Assembly (NCBI GenBank): GCA_001972305.1
Contig: BDDD01005241.1
Span: forward strand, 1-64,000
Length of the DNA: 64,000 nt
Reading direction: 5' to 3'
Origin: Cephalotus follicularis
Taxonomy: Eukaryota > Streptophyta > Magnoliopsida > Oxalidales > Cephalotaceae
Below the pieces are notes generated by a model. That model ran no database searches. It was not told the DNA's origin and saw nothing but the letters and a program-made list of their open reading frames with translations. Below, in pieces: positions 11,807 through 23,986 of this stretch. Both the position numbers and the translations under genes were made by a program. Numbering within the stretch: the stretch's first letter is position 1; each line of letters starts with the position of its first letter.

Positions 11807-12106
11807 GAAAGTAAGAGAGAATAAGAGATTTTTTATTATGAATTCCTTAATTTCTTCTTAACATTACATTCCTATTTATAGGAGTTTGTTGGAATAGTGT
11901 TTGAATTACCTTAAATCTCAGTTGGATAGAGTCTCGTGCTGATAACGTGTTATAAACTTCTGGGATTATTAACTCACAAAAGAAAATTATACTAGAGAGA
12001 AATTCAGAGAGAAAGTAAGAGAGAATAAGAGATTTTTTATTATGAATTCCTTAATTTCTTCTTAACATTACATTCCTATTTATAGGAGTTTGTTGGAATA
12101 GTGTTT
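11807..12106. repeat. 96-bp direct repeat pair in LTR-like sequence
   Basis: Bases 11807-11902 and 12011-12106 are the same 96-bp sequence (starts GAAAGTAAGAGAGAATAAG, ends GGAATAGTGTTT), about 108 bases apart. Between them lies CGTGCTGATAACGTGTTATA, which resembles the junction of a Copia-type LTR with its primer-binding region read backward. I infer a fragment of an LTR element on the minus strand, or a recombined short element. No protein domain is present. Confidence 0.5.
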
Positions 12107-12995
12107 AGAATAGTAATTTACTATGCTGGCGGCGGGACGGCTGCTTTTACAATATGATCATAATTATTGTCCTTTACGATGAATGCTATTAATTGACATC
12201 AAGTGTGAGGTTACAATGGGTTCTTAAAATTTCATTAGTTTTTTTAAGGGATAATTACAAATACCTGTATAATTTTTTTCTCCTTTTATTTTTAATAATT
12301 ATTAATTTATTTGATAAAAAAGTTTAACTATTAGTTTTAGTTGATCAATTGTTGATATTTTAAAAAAATACTCAAAATACTTTCAACCTTACAATCAATT
12401 AATAAACCTATTAAACCATTTTTTCATTATTTCTCCCACATCTATCTATCCTGTCAGTGGCCATTGTCACCAAAATATAACACCAAAGTATGAATCATTT
12501 TGTAACTGTATAATAAAGAATGAAATCAGAAACTAGTACATGATAATTTAATAATAATCGAAATAATAATCAAGACATTATAGAGCACTGAAAATCTTGG
12601 ATTATCAGTTCTAAATCAATTGTTAACCATTCATGTAATTTTAAGTATTAAGAAGATAAATAATATAATTAGTTGTCTCAAAGACATCATATAAGCAAAA
12701 AGAATTAAACAAATCATACCTGAGATTGTAATGGAGATTCAATTGATTTGAATGCAGTTAGCTTGAATAAATTTTGGGACTGGGGTTTGGGTAATATTAG
12801 GTTTTAACGCAATAGATTAGGCTTAATACCTTATGATCTTAGTGGGTTTGTGTAGTATGAGTGGATTTTATGGTTAGATTTAAGAAAGATAAGTCATCGA
12901 GTGGAGATATGAAACTGAGTATATTTAGCAATCTTTGTTGGCTATTGATATGGGAAAAATTCAACCCAATAAAGGAAGGATAATTCATAATAACT
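12107..12995. other. AT-rich intergenic DNA
   Basis: I see no gene, RNA gene or clear repeat here. Confidence 0.5.
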
Positions 12996-13368
12996 GTTAG
13001 GCGCCAAATCCGGTAGAGAATCAAGGAGATCTCGAGATCCTCGGCATTTTCTTAGGGAACATAAATCATTTCCAAAACTCATGCTTAGCAGTTACAAACA
13101 ATCTCTATAAATATCAGAATCAAATACTTTACATAGGTCAACTGTTTTTACACACTAAAGCACCCAGTGATTGTTTTCTATGCCAATTTACTGACTTAAG
13201 CATTGAAGTGTTTCCGGGAGAAAACCTTCATGGACCTACGATCAGTTTGTTTACTTTGTGTAGTGAAAGTGATCTCACACTGTTTCTCGGAGCTTGAACA
13301 ACGTTTCTCCTAACAAATCAAACCGTTCCATGTGAGAGACTGTTGAGGAGAGAATTTTTGTATCAACG
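12996..13368 (+). mobile_element. Old 3' piece of a Tat-type Gypsy LTR
   Basis: This stretch aligns by eye with the 3' part of the LTRs that end at 39086 and 56086. Shared blocks include GAGATCCTCGGCATTT, TCTATAAATA, AGTGTTTCCGGGAGAA (AGTGTCCCCGGGAGAA in the others) and an end in TTTTTGTATCAAC. The upstream half of the LTR is absent. It is more diverged than the other two copies and so looks like the oldest of the three. Confidence 0.7.
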
Positions 13369-13847
13369 GCTGTATTTAGAGAAATAGCTATTGAGTTGTT
13401 ATTTTTCAGTTTCCTTTTTTTTTAAATTGTGTTTTTTTCTTAGTTTAGGGTTTAGGGTATTTTTGTCTTTTCATTAATTTTGTTAATAGATTTATCATGT
13501 AGGGAGGTTTTTATAGTATCGATAAGGAAAAAGTTGTGGAGTGATACCTCACGGAGGTATTTGTAATTGCCTTTTTTTTAAATATAATTAATGATTAATA
13601 ATTTATTTGCAATCATTTGTGATGTCTTGATAATATTACCCTTTATTTATACTTTTTTAAAAAGACAGACCGTGTTGAATTTAATATAATATGTATTAAC
13701 TTAACAATTGAAATTGTTACACGAAAATAAAAATAAAGTTTAATTTATTTTAAAATTAATATATAATTTATATGTATAAATTATTAATTTTAATAATTAG
13801 ACTTATAAAATTTAAATCATAAAAATGTGTCCCCATATCTAATTAAG

Positions 13848-14285
13848 GCTTCGTTTGTTTGCAGGAAAATATTTTTACTGTAAAATATTTTCTTGAAAAA
13901 TATTTTATTTTTCTGTGTTTGGTGTAAAATTCAGAAAATATTTTTTATTGTTTAGAACATAATCTGAAAAATATTTTCTTATGTTAATAAAATCATTTTT
14001 TCTCTATTAACATATGTATACAAAGAGAGAAAAATAAAGATAGAGAGATACAGAGATAAAGAGATAGATAGATAGAGTGTGGGAGAGAGAGATAAAGAGA
14101 GATAAAGAGATAGATAGATAGATAAAGAGTGTGTGTGAGAGAGTGGGAGAGAAAGGGTTCTATATGTTTTTTTTAATTATATTAAAATTTTTTGTTGACT
14201 GAAAAATATTTTCTGTTAACTTATTCCTTAAAAGTTATCAAAAGAAGAAAATAAAAAAAATATTTTATTCCAAACAAACGAAACT
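13848..14285. mobile_element. MITE with TTCGTTTGTTTG terminal inverted repeats
   Basis: The left end reads TTCGTTTGTTTGCAGGAAAA and the right end is its near complement (TTCCAAACAAACGAA). Several GAAAATATTTTC motifs lie in both halves, and a GA/GATA-rich run (about 14027-14150) lies in the middle. No coding capacity. This is a non-autonomous DNA transposon; the superfamily is not certain because a clear target duplication is not visible. Confidence 0.6.
14027..14150. repeat. GA/GATA microsatellite
   Basis: Imperfect runs of AGAGATA and GATAGATA within the MITE. Confidence 0.8.
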
Positions 14286-14845
14286 AAAATATCTATAATT
14301 GATAATCGATATGAGCATATAAGCATTATTAGACACATTTTATAGGAGTGATAATTCAGTCGAAGGTTAGTGTTAGGTTAGATTTAGGTGGAATTCGTAT
14401 CATGTTTAATAAATTGATCTGAATTCGAACTCAAATTAAAATATAAATCTATCGTTTCCATCTCTGCAATCCTCTCGATGTCGCTCAATACGACTCTGTG
14501 ACCATCAACACCGAATAGCGCACTGCACCCAACCTCTCTATCTCTCGCTCAGATTCAGGTGAAGTTGAAAAACCCATAAACCTAACTTTTTAATTTTTCT
14601 AATGTCTGCTGCAATTTTGGTTTTGCTTATCTAATTTATCTGGTTTTTTATTACCCAGAACCTTAAATTCAATCCGTATAGTGTAAACCACATCAAATTT
14701 TGGATTTTTATATTCATATATTACCTTTTTCTGTAAAAAGAAATTCTTTGTTGCATCATTTGGTTTGAGTGTGTGCCATCTCATTATGTAGTTACAATCT
14801 CAAGTAGTTGTCTGCAACGCTAGTGACCAGAAGATTAATCGAGAG

Positions 14846-16171
14846 ATGGAAGTAGTAGGGGGAGAGACGTCAGCGTCAGCATCAGGAGGAGGAGGAGGAG
14901 GAGGGGTCTACGAATTGAAAGCGATGCCTATGTACAGCGAGGACATATTGTTTTGCATAGATGTTGATGCAGAATCAATGGTGGAGATGAAGACCCCCGG
15001 CCCCGACGGGAAACCACTCACCAAATTGGATTCAATCAAGAAATCCATTATTCTCTTCATCACCACTAAGCTCACCATCAACCCAGATCACCGCTTCGCT
15101 TTTGCTACTCTTGCCAAAACCACTTCTTGGGTACTTTACTTCCAATTCCTTTTTTATACATTTAGTTTCGATTATTTGTTCACTTGGATCATGTTATAAC
15201 TAATTCTTTAAAAACGAATTAAATTAAGACCAGCTTGGTAATGAATTCTCATAAACTGTAATTGTAAAGCTTATTTGGTTTGCTGTTTAATAACTGATAA
15301 ACTAAATTTTATTTTTCTTTTTGGTGTTGATGTAATAGATCCGTATTTCTTTTTGCAATATTGTAGCTTAAGAAAGAGTTCAGCAGTGAAGTTGAGCCTG
15401 CAATTGCCGCTCTCCATGGGCTGTCGGCTACTACATCACCTTGTGGTCAAGCAGATCTCACCCAGCTATTCCGCGTTGCTGCTCATGAGGCAAAAAAGTC
15501 CTGTGCACAGAAGCGGCTTTTCAGGGTGGTAAGTATTGTTAGATTCACTCTGTTTCCTCTCTACTCATACATTTGTGCTAAGTATGAAGATATATTTAAA
15601 TTATTTTATTCTCTTGTGCAAATTGAAACTTAGTCACACTTCTGGTGAACCATGTCTAGTTGGTTTGACGTAGCTGCTTGCTCGTTTTTTGTATACTATT
15701 TGTCAAGTGTTTTGGTTAGTTTTTTACATGCTATGAACTTAAAGGAATTCATTGGTTGTTTTTTCTTCCTATAATATGCGGCATGGAGTATGACTGATAT
15801 TCTTTGGCATTTAGATTCTTATATACTGCAGATCAGCTGTAATACCACAACATCAATGGCCTGTTAGCCAGAGAAACTTCACTTTGGATGTGATGTATCT
15901 CCATGAAAAGCCTGGACCTGACAATTGCCCCCAGGAGGTGTATGATGCACTTGTCGATGTCCTTGAGCATGTTAGTGAGCTTGAGGGTTACATTTACGAG
16001 AGCGCGCAGCGGCTGGCGCGTGTCCTCTACCGTGATATGTGTGTGCTTGTATCTCATCCTCAGCAACGGTGTCCACAAGATGATTTAGACATACCCAAGT
16101 CTCTTACAAAGAAGGCACCTGCAGCTGAGTCTGGAAATGGTGAAGACCGTCCTCCTGTATCCAACCAGTGA
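14846..16171 (+). CDS. MERIT40/BABAM1 homologue (BRISC and BRCA1-A complex member 1), three exons
   Basis: Exons are 14846-15130, 15367-15528 and 15815-16171, with GT-AG introns in phase 0, giving 267 aa. The start ATG at 14846 is followed by a short poly-glycine run. The fold is the VWA-like domain of MERIT40: ILFCIDVDAESM (strand with the degenerate metal-site motif), HRFAFATLAKTTSWLKKEFS (matching the human segment RHEFALVVVNDDTAWLSGF), then ILIYCRSAVIPQHQWP, FTLDVMYLHEK and a C-terminal block with LVSHPQQRCPQ matching human LLAHPLQRPCQ. In animals MERIT40 holds together the BRISC and BRCA1-A complexes, which remove K63-linked ubiquitin; plants have a related BRCC36-containing complex in DNA repair. 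Human MERIT40 is 329 aa; the plant form lacks part of its N-terminus. It looks intact. A leader intron (donor after CAGATTCAG near 14560) is possible. Confidence 0.85.
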
Positions 16172-17060
16172 GAATATCAATATTTTGGGCATTGGGTTTT
16201 TGGTTTTATGCTTTTAGGTCATGCTGTAATTACTATTTGAATGAGAATGCACACCAAATGACCTTCATCATGTACAATTTAACAGATCTTTTTTTCTGGC
16301 TTTTTTTTACCTCACTGCCATAAGTATTTACTTCGTTCATTCTCGTCCATCCTTTGCTCTCAATAGAAGATTAGGGTGAGAAAGTGTTAGAAAACTAGTA
16401 CCTGGAATCAGACTTGAGGCGTGTGATAGTTATTATCTTTAAGGATTTATTTGCCGTCACCCTTTGTTATGGTTTGTGTAAATAATCTTTGGGATGCAGC
16501 AAGTTTCTGGCCAAGAATTATAGATAGCAAAGTCTGAAATTCTTACATAGATTCTCTTAAAAATCAAAATGAGTTATGACTGTTATTATTCTGAGAAAAG
16601 AGAAGAATCGTCGTATTTGTATTTATAAAACCAAACCTGAATGGTTAAAAACTTAATGTTGTGGTGAAAATGTTTTGAGAAAAAGTGTTGCAGTATGGTG
16701 TTGTGATAGAAAGTTGTATTGTGATTGAAGCTGTTAGGTAATCTTTTTATGATATTATTGTAAATATATAAATTTATTAAAATAGACATAATAATGTTAG
16801 TATTTATAATTTGATTATTTATTTATTAATTTGTTTTTTAAATATTTTGTTTGTTATCCTTAAATAAAAATACTCAGAAATTGTAATTATATTAAAAAAT
16901 ATAACTTAACATGAACTTAATTGTACTCATTATATTAATAAATAGTCAATAAATAAAATAACTATTCTCCATATTCAATAGACAAGATGTCAAATAACTA
17001 ACGAGATATCATTAAACTACATGTAATGGTATCATGTATAATCTCCATTTCTCTTCCGCT
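16172..17060. other. 3' UTR and AT-rich intergenic DNA
   Basis: The first 100 to 200 bases are probably 3' UTR of the MERIT40-like gene. The rest shows no gene. Confidence 0.5.
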
Positions 17061-17065
17061 TCATT

Positions 17066-17170
17066 TTAAACATCTTGAATTTCATCTGTATCCTCAGGGT
17101 CATGACTATCAAATGTTTCAAAGTCTATATCTTGTGTGCTATTCGTCCTAATAAAATTATGGAATACTAT
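17066..17170 (-). pseudogene. Relic of a PIF/Harbinger transposase C-terminus
   Basis: The minus strand reads IVFHNFIRTNSTQDIDFETF, then DSHDPEDTDEIQDV and a stop. The block HNFIR followed by an acidic tail is how plant PIF/Harbinger nucleases end (V/LHNFIR). No earlier part of the transposase is found beside it, so the parent element is deeply deleted. Its ends could not be set. Confidence 0.45.
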
Positions 17171-18060
17171 CGTTAATATTATAATTTTCACTTATTTTTA
17201 TATGAGTACGAAAACATTGATATATATATAAAATTCCCATTTTATTTTTGTATTAACCGAAGTTGGAAATTGACTTGATATATTTAAATATTACTCCCAA
17301 TCTTTTTAACCACATATTTGGTTTTTGATGCATGGTATTAACTGTTTCTCCTTAGATTTCCTCTACTTGCTTATTCACTTTTTCTCACCCCATACTTCTC
17401 CTTCATTTTTTATCACACCCACTCCTCCTTGCCAAGAATTCAATGCCACCAGCCACTTGTTGGCAGCCCACAAGACCACACGCCATAGCTATCCTTATCA
17501 CAAGGTCAAGCTCATCATCAATCAAGGACTCACGTTTCACACCCAACAAATCAGCGCCATTTCCAATCAAGATCACAACCCTCCATTACAAGTAGCCCTC
17601 GTCTTCACCTCTTCTTAATAACCCAGGCTTCAATCTCACAGCCAGCAGCCGACAGCTCCTCCACAAGCCAGAGCAGCTCCACTACAAACTCCGACAGCTT
17701 CTCCAAGTCACGGCAGTAGCCAGAGCCGCTGGTTGATCTCGTCAGCGAGAGAGATCTGTGGGTTTTGAGTTTGGTTTCTCCTCTGTAGTAAAATGAAATG
17801 AAGGTAAGCTCACGATCTATGGGTAATTTTTTGTAAAATAAAAAAAAATTGTTAGGAGAAAATGGTCAAAAAATTAATTAATGGTTGGAAACGCGTGTTT
17901 TTACTCCAAACTGCAGCAGTTGAATCGCGTTCTCACATCGTAACTGCGTTCTCAATCTTTTACCAAACATCTAACCTTTAGCGTTTTGAAAAACGCAATT
18001 CGTAAAACTGCGTTTGTCAATGCGAAACGCGTTACCAAACGCGAAACTGACTTACAAAAA
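17171..18060. other. Intergenic, possibly rest of the Harbinger-derived element
   Basis: A C-rich patch (about 17395-17720) and a patch with repeated GCGTT/AACGC motifs (about 17885-18050) have no recognisable coding sequence. They may belong to the same decayed element, but no terminal repeats were identified. Confidence 0.35.
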
Positions 18061-18356
18061 ATCTGTTTGATCCACAAGCACGCAAAGAATAAAGTGCACT
18101 AATAATCATTTGCTATCTTGCCATCTGCACACAGGTATTATAGATAATGACTAATCTCATAAAAGAACAGTAATAAACTGGTTAGCAAATATCATAGGCA
18201 TAATATACTGAGGCAAAACAGTCATATGATGACAGATGTAAATGAAGAGGAAGACGATTACAGATTCACTCTATAAGATACGAATTAAGGACTGATTAAT
18301 TTGAAACTATTCCACTGATTCCTGTAAAAGAAACTCCTCAAAGACATCCAAGATAT

Positions 18357-21273
18357 CTACGGTTGGTTCTCGTCTTCAGAATCCTGTAACCAACGTCGGA
18401 TCATTGAATCAAAGAGCCGATTAATTTTGATGGTAGGAATTTGAGAAATCTTATGCCAATCTTGTCCTGTGTCCTCTCCTTGTAGTAACGTTCTTCAAGA
18501 GCAGGGCATTACCATATGGACAACTCCTCTAATGACGCGGTCTGAAGAAGGTGGTCTGGCAGTTGCTTTAATTTTGGACATCTCCATAATTTTAAGCGGC
18601 GAAGACATGGCATTAGTCGGTAACCTTCCTGTCTTCTTCCCCTCATGATCCCGTAATCCCACTCTTCCCATTCCTCCATCGAGTTGAAAAAAAGTTCTTT
18701 CAACTTGGGGAATGCAATTCCTGATGCAGACGACAATGCTCTTTCTTCTTCATTAACATCAATATCATCTGTTTCTATTCCCCAGAATTCTGTGCCTACC
18801 CTTTTCACACTCAGCAAGGCTAGTATCATGAGGGACTCCAGGGATGGCAGTGTCCTTAAAGTAGGTAAAACCTTAGACAAACACCAACCGATCTCAACCT
18901 TCTTCAAGTTGGTTAATGACATGGTGATCCAATTATTGGGGAACAGGCTGGTGCTTCTGTACCAATATATTTCCAATTTTTCCAAGCTTGGAGGAGGTTA
19001 TATGGCTTCCATCACTTGTTCATCATTTCTCTCCTGCCCATTGTGGTGACCGAAATTTAGATGCAATCTACGGAGACTTTTCATGTTATCAAGTTGAGCT
19101 TTCTCAGCCTCACTCGCATCTTTCACATTTCCCAAACGTGCTATCCAAGGATTTCTCAGATTGATCAGTTTTCCCAAATCTTCCAGAGTAGATACTTCTT
19201 CTTTAACATTGTCATCACTACACACAGTGAAGCAATCTAGTGTACGAAGACAACTTAATCTACCAATCCCGCTTGGCATTAAATCTACGTCAGGTGTCCC
19301 TAGACACTCAAGATACCTCAAATTAATTAGATTTCCCAACCCGCGAGGTAGTCTTCGTAGATTTATACAATCATTCCGATTTAAGCTCTGTAGATTAAAT
19401 AAACCACACACTGTTTCAGGCAATTGTTCTAGCTTTGCATTATTGGACAGGTTGAGATACCGCAAATGTATCAATTTCCCCACACTTCTCGGAAGTTGTT
19501 TAAGTGGACCATCTTCAGAATTAAGCATTTTTGCACTGAAATCCAATGACCTTAAACATGTCAAATGATCAAATAATTCATGTACCACTGCATTGTTCAT
19601 TGGCGATGTTCGATTCCTGGACTCAACTATAAGACTACGTAGATTTTTTACTCCGCAAATGGAGGTAGGAATCGAGCCATTTTCGGCAAGCACAATCATT
19701 GTATGCCGAGCTTTTACACGAGAAGAGTCAACAACAAATTCTTCTCGACCGTTCAATTCCACAGTAAAGCATTCATTCTTTGTGAGAAATTGAGCGAAAT
19801 CATGGACTATGTCGTGCATCTTGCATTCTATCACCCTACCATCGTCATCATTTTCAAAATCTTGAAAGAAAGAACGCTTGGCTAAGTTGTTAAAGCACTC
19901 TTTGCCGTCCATTTCCATGTCTCTACTAGGTGTCTCCTTTAAAAAACCTTGAGCCATCCACAATTTGATTAGTCTATCTTTCTCTAGGATATAATCTTTC
20001 GGAAATATGGCGCAATATGAGAAACACCGTCTCATTTTGGCGGATAAATCATAATAGCTCAATAATAGATGGGCAAACGTATCTTCGGATACTTCTTCGA
20101 GCTCCCATACCTCACTTCTCAGCACACTCTCCCACTCTTGTCTAGTGGTTTGTTGCACAAGAGACCTCCTAGAACTTTTGCCGCAAGAGGCAGACCCTTG
20201 CACTTGGACGAGATTTCCTCACTAATGTCTTTCAAGTACTCACACTCTTCTTCACTCCTTCCAAAGAAGGCTATCCGAGTAAACAACGACAAACATTCCT
20301 TGTAGGATAACTGTTTCAGAGGGATCATGTCTGATGTTCCAATGATCCTTGCAACCTTCTCCTTACGCGTCGTAACCAAAATTCTACTTCCTGGTAAACC
20401 ACATTTCAAGGAGTTTTTCAAATGCTCAAAACTAGTAGGCTTTTCAGTCCACACATCATCAAGAACCATAAGGAACTTCTTGCCCCCAACCGAATCGCGT
20501 ATTGCTTGCAAAAGAGACTCCAATTCATTCAAATTGGGAACACTCCTTTCAAGACCTTCAAGTATTGCATTGGCAATTCTGATCTCATCAAAAGGATCCG
20601 AGACACACACCCATATCTTCTTCTCGAAATGGGCCTCAACCCTTTGATCATTGTAGACTAGTTGTGCCACAGTTGTTTTCCCAACACCCCCCATCCCTAT
20701 TATGGAGATGATATGGAGGGGTGGCCTTTCACTACTCTCACCCAACAACATGCCCACTATTTTTTCCACTTCCTTAGCTTTACCACACACCTCAGATTTA
20801 TCAATGATAGAGGCACTTATGTTCCATTCACCTACATGTTCAACACTAGTACTGACATTGAAATTTAAGTTACTCTTCTCGTTGTTAATATCATCAAGTC
20901 TTTTGCTTACCTCTTCGATGTCGACAACTATTTTATGATGCACAGGAACCCTTGCACACCACAAGCAACACACCTTCCACTTTGGCTTGGCACCCAAAAT
21001 CTGCGGTTTGAGGATTGAAGTGTTCCACTCATCCAACACGTCATCAATCTCATAGGAGACGTCTTTGAGCTTGCCTAACCATTGGGCAACACTGGCCTCC
21101 TTCACTTGTTTTCTCTCTGCATCCTCAAGCACACCTTGGATGGCTTGGAGATTGCCTGTGACCTTCTCAACTTGTTTGTCAAGACCAACCACGAGTAGCA
21201 CCTTTTGTTCTGCCTGTTTCAGCGTGATGGAAACCAACTGCTCCATGATTGCAGAAACAAGTGCATCGGCCAT
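18357..21273 (-). pseudogene. NLR-A: CC-NBS-LRR resistance gene, RGA type, three lesions
   Basis: An intronless CC-NBS-LRR gene beginning MADALVSAIMEQLVSITLKQ at ATG 21273. Visible parts: coiled coil (1-140) with the EDVID-like DVSYEIDDVLDEW (71-83); P-loop GMGGVGKTT (193-201); [19 protein letters not shown] (216-229); kinase-2 KKFLMVLDDVW (265-275); RNBS-B GSRILVTTR (295-303); GLPL CKGLPLAAKVLGGLL (358-372); RNBS-D CFSYCAIFPKDY; MHD MHDIVHDFAQ; then LRRs. Such proteins sense pathogen effectors and trigger cell death. Compared with NLR-B and NLR-C it has a 1-base loss near 20150 (frameshift just after GLPL), a nonsense codon at 18998-19000 and another at 18509-18511 (TGGGAA to TGGTAA). The old reading frame would have ended near 18357. 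Its start codon lies only about 17 bases from a LINE insertion, so the promoter has also been pushed away. Confidence 0.93.
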
Positions 21274-21289
21274 TCTTGAAGATGGTATT

Positions 21290-23986
21290 TTTTGCGACTG
21301 AAAGCATGCCTAGAGGCATCAATGCCACTATTTTGTGCCTTATCCCAAAATCTGCAAGCCCTTCATCGATGAAGGATTTTAGGTCGATAGCTTGCTGCAA
21401 TTTCTTGTACAAAACTATCTCAAAAGTGCTAGCTAGAAGGATCAAGTCCGTTCTGGGGAGTATCATTGATCCGGTCCAATCAGCCTTCATCCCGGGAAGG
21501 AATACCAGGGATAACATTCTGGTGGCGCATGAAATTTTAAGGGGCTACCAGGCGAGAGGTGGTGTTCCCAAGTGTGCGGTGAAAATTGATATTCATAAAG
21601 GCTATGACACTGTTAGATGGGACTTTATTCAGCAGCTTCTCAACCTCTTGAACTTCCACCCTTTGTTCATTCGGTGGGTCAGAACCTGCATCTCCAATGC
21701 TTCTTTTTCAGTGGCTGTTAATGGTAGTTTACACGGTTTCTTCAAGAGCTCTAGGAGCCTAAGGCAAGGAGATCCCATCTCTCCCTATCTGTTTGTGATC
21801 GGTATGAATTACCTATCTGGTATGCTTAAGGAAGCCTCTTCCAAGAGGGAGTTCCAGGTCCACCCAAGATGCAAACCCATGAGGCTCCACCATCTGTTAT
21901 TTGCAGACGACCTCATGTTATTCTCTGAGGCTGATATCCCCACCCTTGCTTTCTTCAAGGAAGCCTTGTCTGATTTTGCTGCGGTTTCGGGGCTGATTTC
22001 GAACCTGGAAAAAAGCCACATTTTTTTTGGGAATGTAGGGAGGGAAGCTAGGGAAAGGATCTCTACCCTGTTGAATATCTGTGAAGGCTTTCTTCTGGTT
22101 AGATATCGGGGACTCCCTCTTCTGGCCTCCAGACTATTTCATATGGATTGTAAAGTTCTCATTGACAAACTGATGAGAAGAACCTCCTCATGGGTGAGTA
22201 ACGTCCTATCGTTTGGGGGCAGGCTCCAGCTCCTAGCTTCGATTTTGTTTAGTATCCAGGTATTTTGGTGCACAGCATTTGTCCTCCCTGTGTTCGTTAC
22301 AAAGGAGTGCGACAGGATTCTTAGAAACTTCCTTTGGCATGGGGTAGGTAATACAAAGAAGAGTGGTAAGGTGGCATGGAGTAAGGTGTGCAGACCGAAG
22401 GATGAAGGAGGTTTGGGTATTAAGGACTGTAGGGCTTGGAACAAGGCAGCTATTATGAAATTCGGATGGGATTTATGCCGGAAGAAGGACTCCGTTTGGA
22501 CAAATTAGTGCCATGCCGTCTTCTTAAAGGAGACAAACTTTTGGGCTGCTAAGGTCACAAACAACTACTCTTGGAGCTGGAGGAACATTTTACGGTCCAT
22601 GAATCTTTTGGTGCATAGTGTGCTGTATGAGGTGGCTGATGGAAACTCTTTCTCTCTGTGGTTTGATTCGTGGTTTTTTGGGGAATCTATAGCCGATATT
22701 TGGCCGTAGGGTGATCCAAGATTCGGGGATACCAAGCAATGTGAAGGTGAGCAGCGTCATTTCTGCAACCTCTTGGGATCTTATCGACATCAGCTATGTA
22801 TCTAGCCGAATCCCTCTTGCGACAGGCTCTGACAAGATCCATTGGTTGAAGAAAGGAGGGAGCTTTACGATAAACGAAGCATGGCGGACCATCAATTCTC
22901 AGAGCATGAAAGTTGAGTGGAGTAAAGTCGTTTGGTTTCTGAGGTGTACACCTAAACATAGCTTCTGTATTTGGCTGGCTTTCAATAATGGCCATAGAAC
23001 ACTAGACAACTGTTTAGGTGGGGTGTGGTTACAAATAACAAGTGTGGCTTCGGATGTGGACAAGTGGAGTCTTTGGACCACTTGTTCTTCGAATGCTCCT
23101 ACCCGACTAGAATCTGGAACCATTTCCTGTCCTTATGTGGTTTTAAGAGGTCATGCTCTGGCTGGGGGGAGGAATCGGCTTGGTGTATTCAGAGGTTGAA
23201 GGGGAACTCCTTTAAGATATGGATTACTAAGCTCACTCTAGCTGCAGTTGTGTACCACTACTGGATTGAACGCAACAACTCCTTCCGCTACTTTGAAAAT
23301 CTGGTTCTTGCAATTGTGGCGGACATTGATGGCAAGTGCATGGGGTCTCTCCCATGTGGTTGACAATCAGACGAACATGGCTCTTTTCTCAGAATGGAAT
23401 CTACCCCCGTCTCTGCTTTCCTTGGATGGTTCAATGCCGCTGGGTTGTTGGTGAGCCTGCGACATGGAGTGCGCGTTAGGCGTACTGTTGGGCTGGTGGT
23501 GTATGTTTGCAGGTGGTGCCCATATAGCACTTGTGGATGAGAAGGATGGTGCGGCTTCGCTGCGTGCAGGTGAGGAGTGTTGTCTCGGATCTTCAGCGTC
23601 GACTGGGGCGAAGAGTACAGTGGTCTCTCGCCCAGGCATATGTTGGTTCGATGTGCGCCTTGGCAGCCGGGTATGGCGTCTATGGGCGCACTCCATGCGC
23701 TGGACTATTGATAGTCACGTGCTGTGCTCTATAGGCTAATGGTACTTTTTTTGCCAAATGTCCAGGTTTCCTTGTCGGGTATAATGTGATGTTTGTTATG
23801 GTTGTAATGTTTTAGATGCTCCTAGGTGCCTATAGTTAGGCTTTGGATTTTTAAGTCCTTATGTCCAGCTGATGTCTGTATTTTGGTGTTTTGTGTATTT
23901 TGCGTGGTTGTTCCACCTTTGATTTTTTGGGCAGTAGATTGTATTTTTATCCTTTAATATACTATCCAATTGTTCAAAAAAAAAAA
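21290..23986 (+). mobile_element. 5'-truncated L1-type LINE with poly(A) tail
   Basis: Plus-strand ORF2 remains begin inside the reverse transcriptase, with no endonuclease. They show LIPKSASPSSMKDFRSIACC, FIPGRNTRDNILVAHE, SLRQGDPISPYLFV and the catalytic FADDLMLF (about 21.90 kb). The frame runs to a stop at 22506; homology goes on in other frames, with the zf-RVT domain (CGFGCGQVESLDHLFFECSY near 23.05 kb). The element ends in a poly(A) run at 23976-23986. Paralogous unit 2 (34303-34345) carries the same flanks joined as GATGGTATTTTGTATAG…GACAGATAAAG, which shows the site before insertion; about ten target bases appear to be missing. Typical target-primed retroposition, dead on arrival. 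Confidence 0.88.

Noticed and set aside
21179-21517. Minus-strand frame bridging NLR-A start and the LINE
   Set aside because: It joins the complement of LINE RT sequence to the NLR region in a different frame; no conserved block is read.
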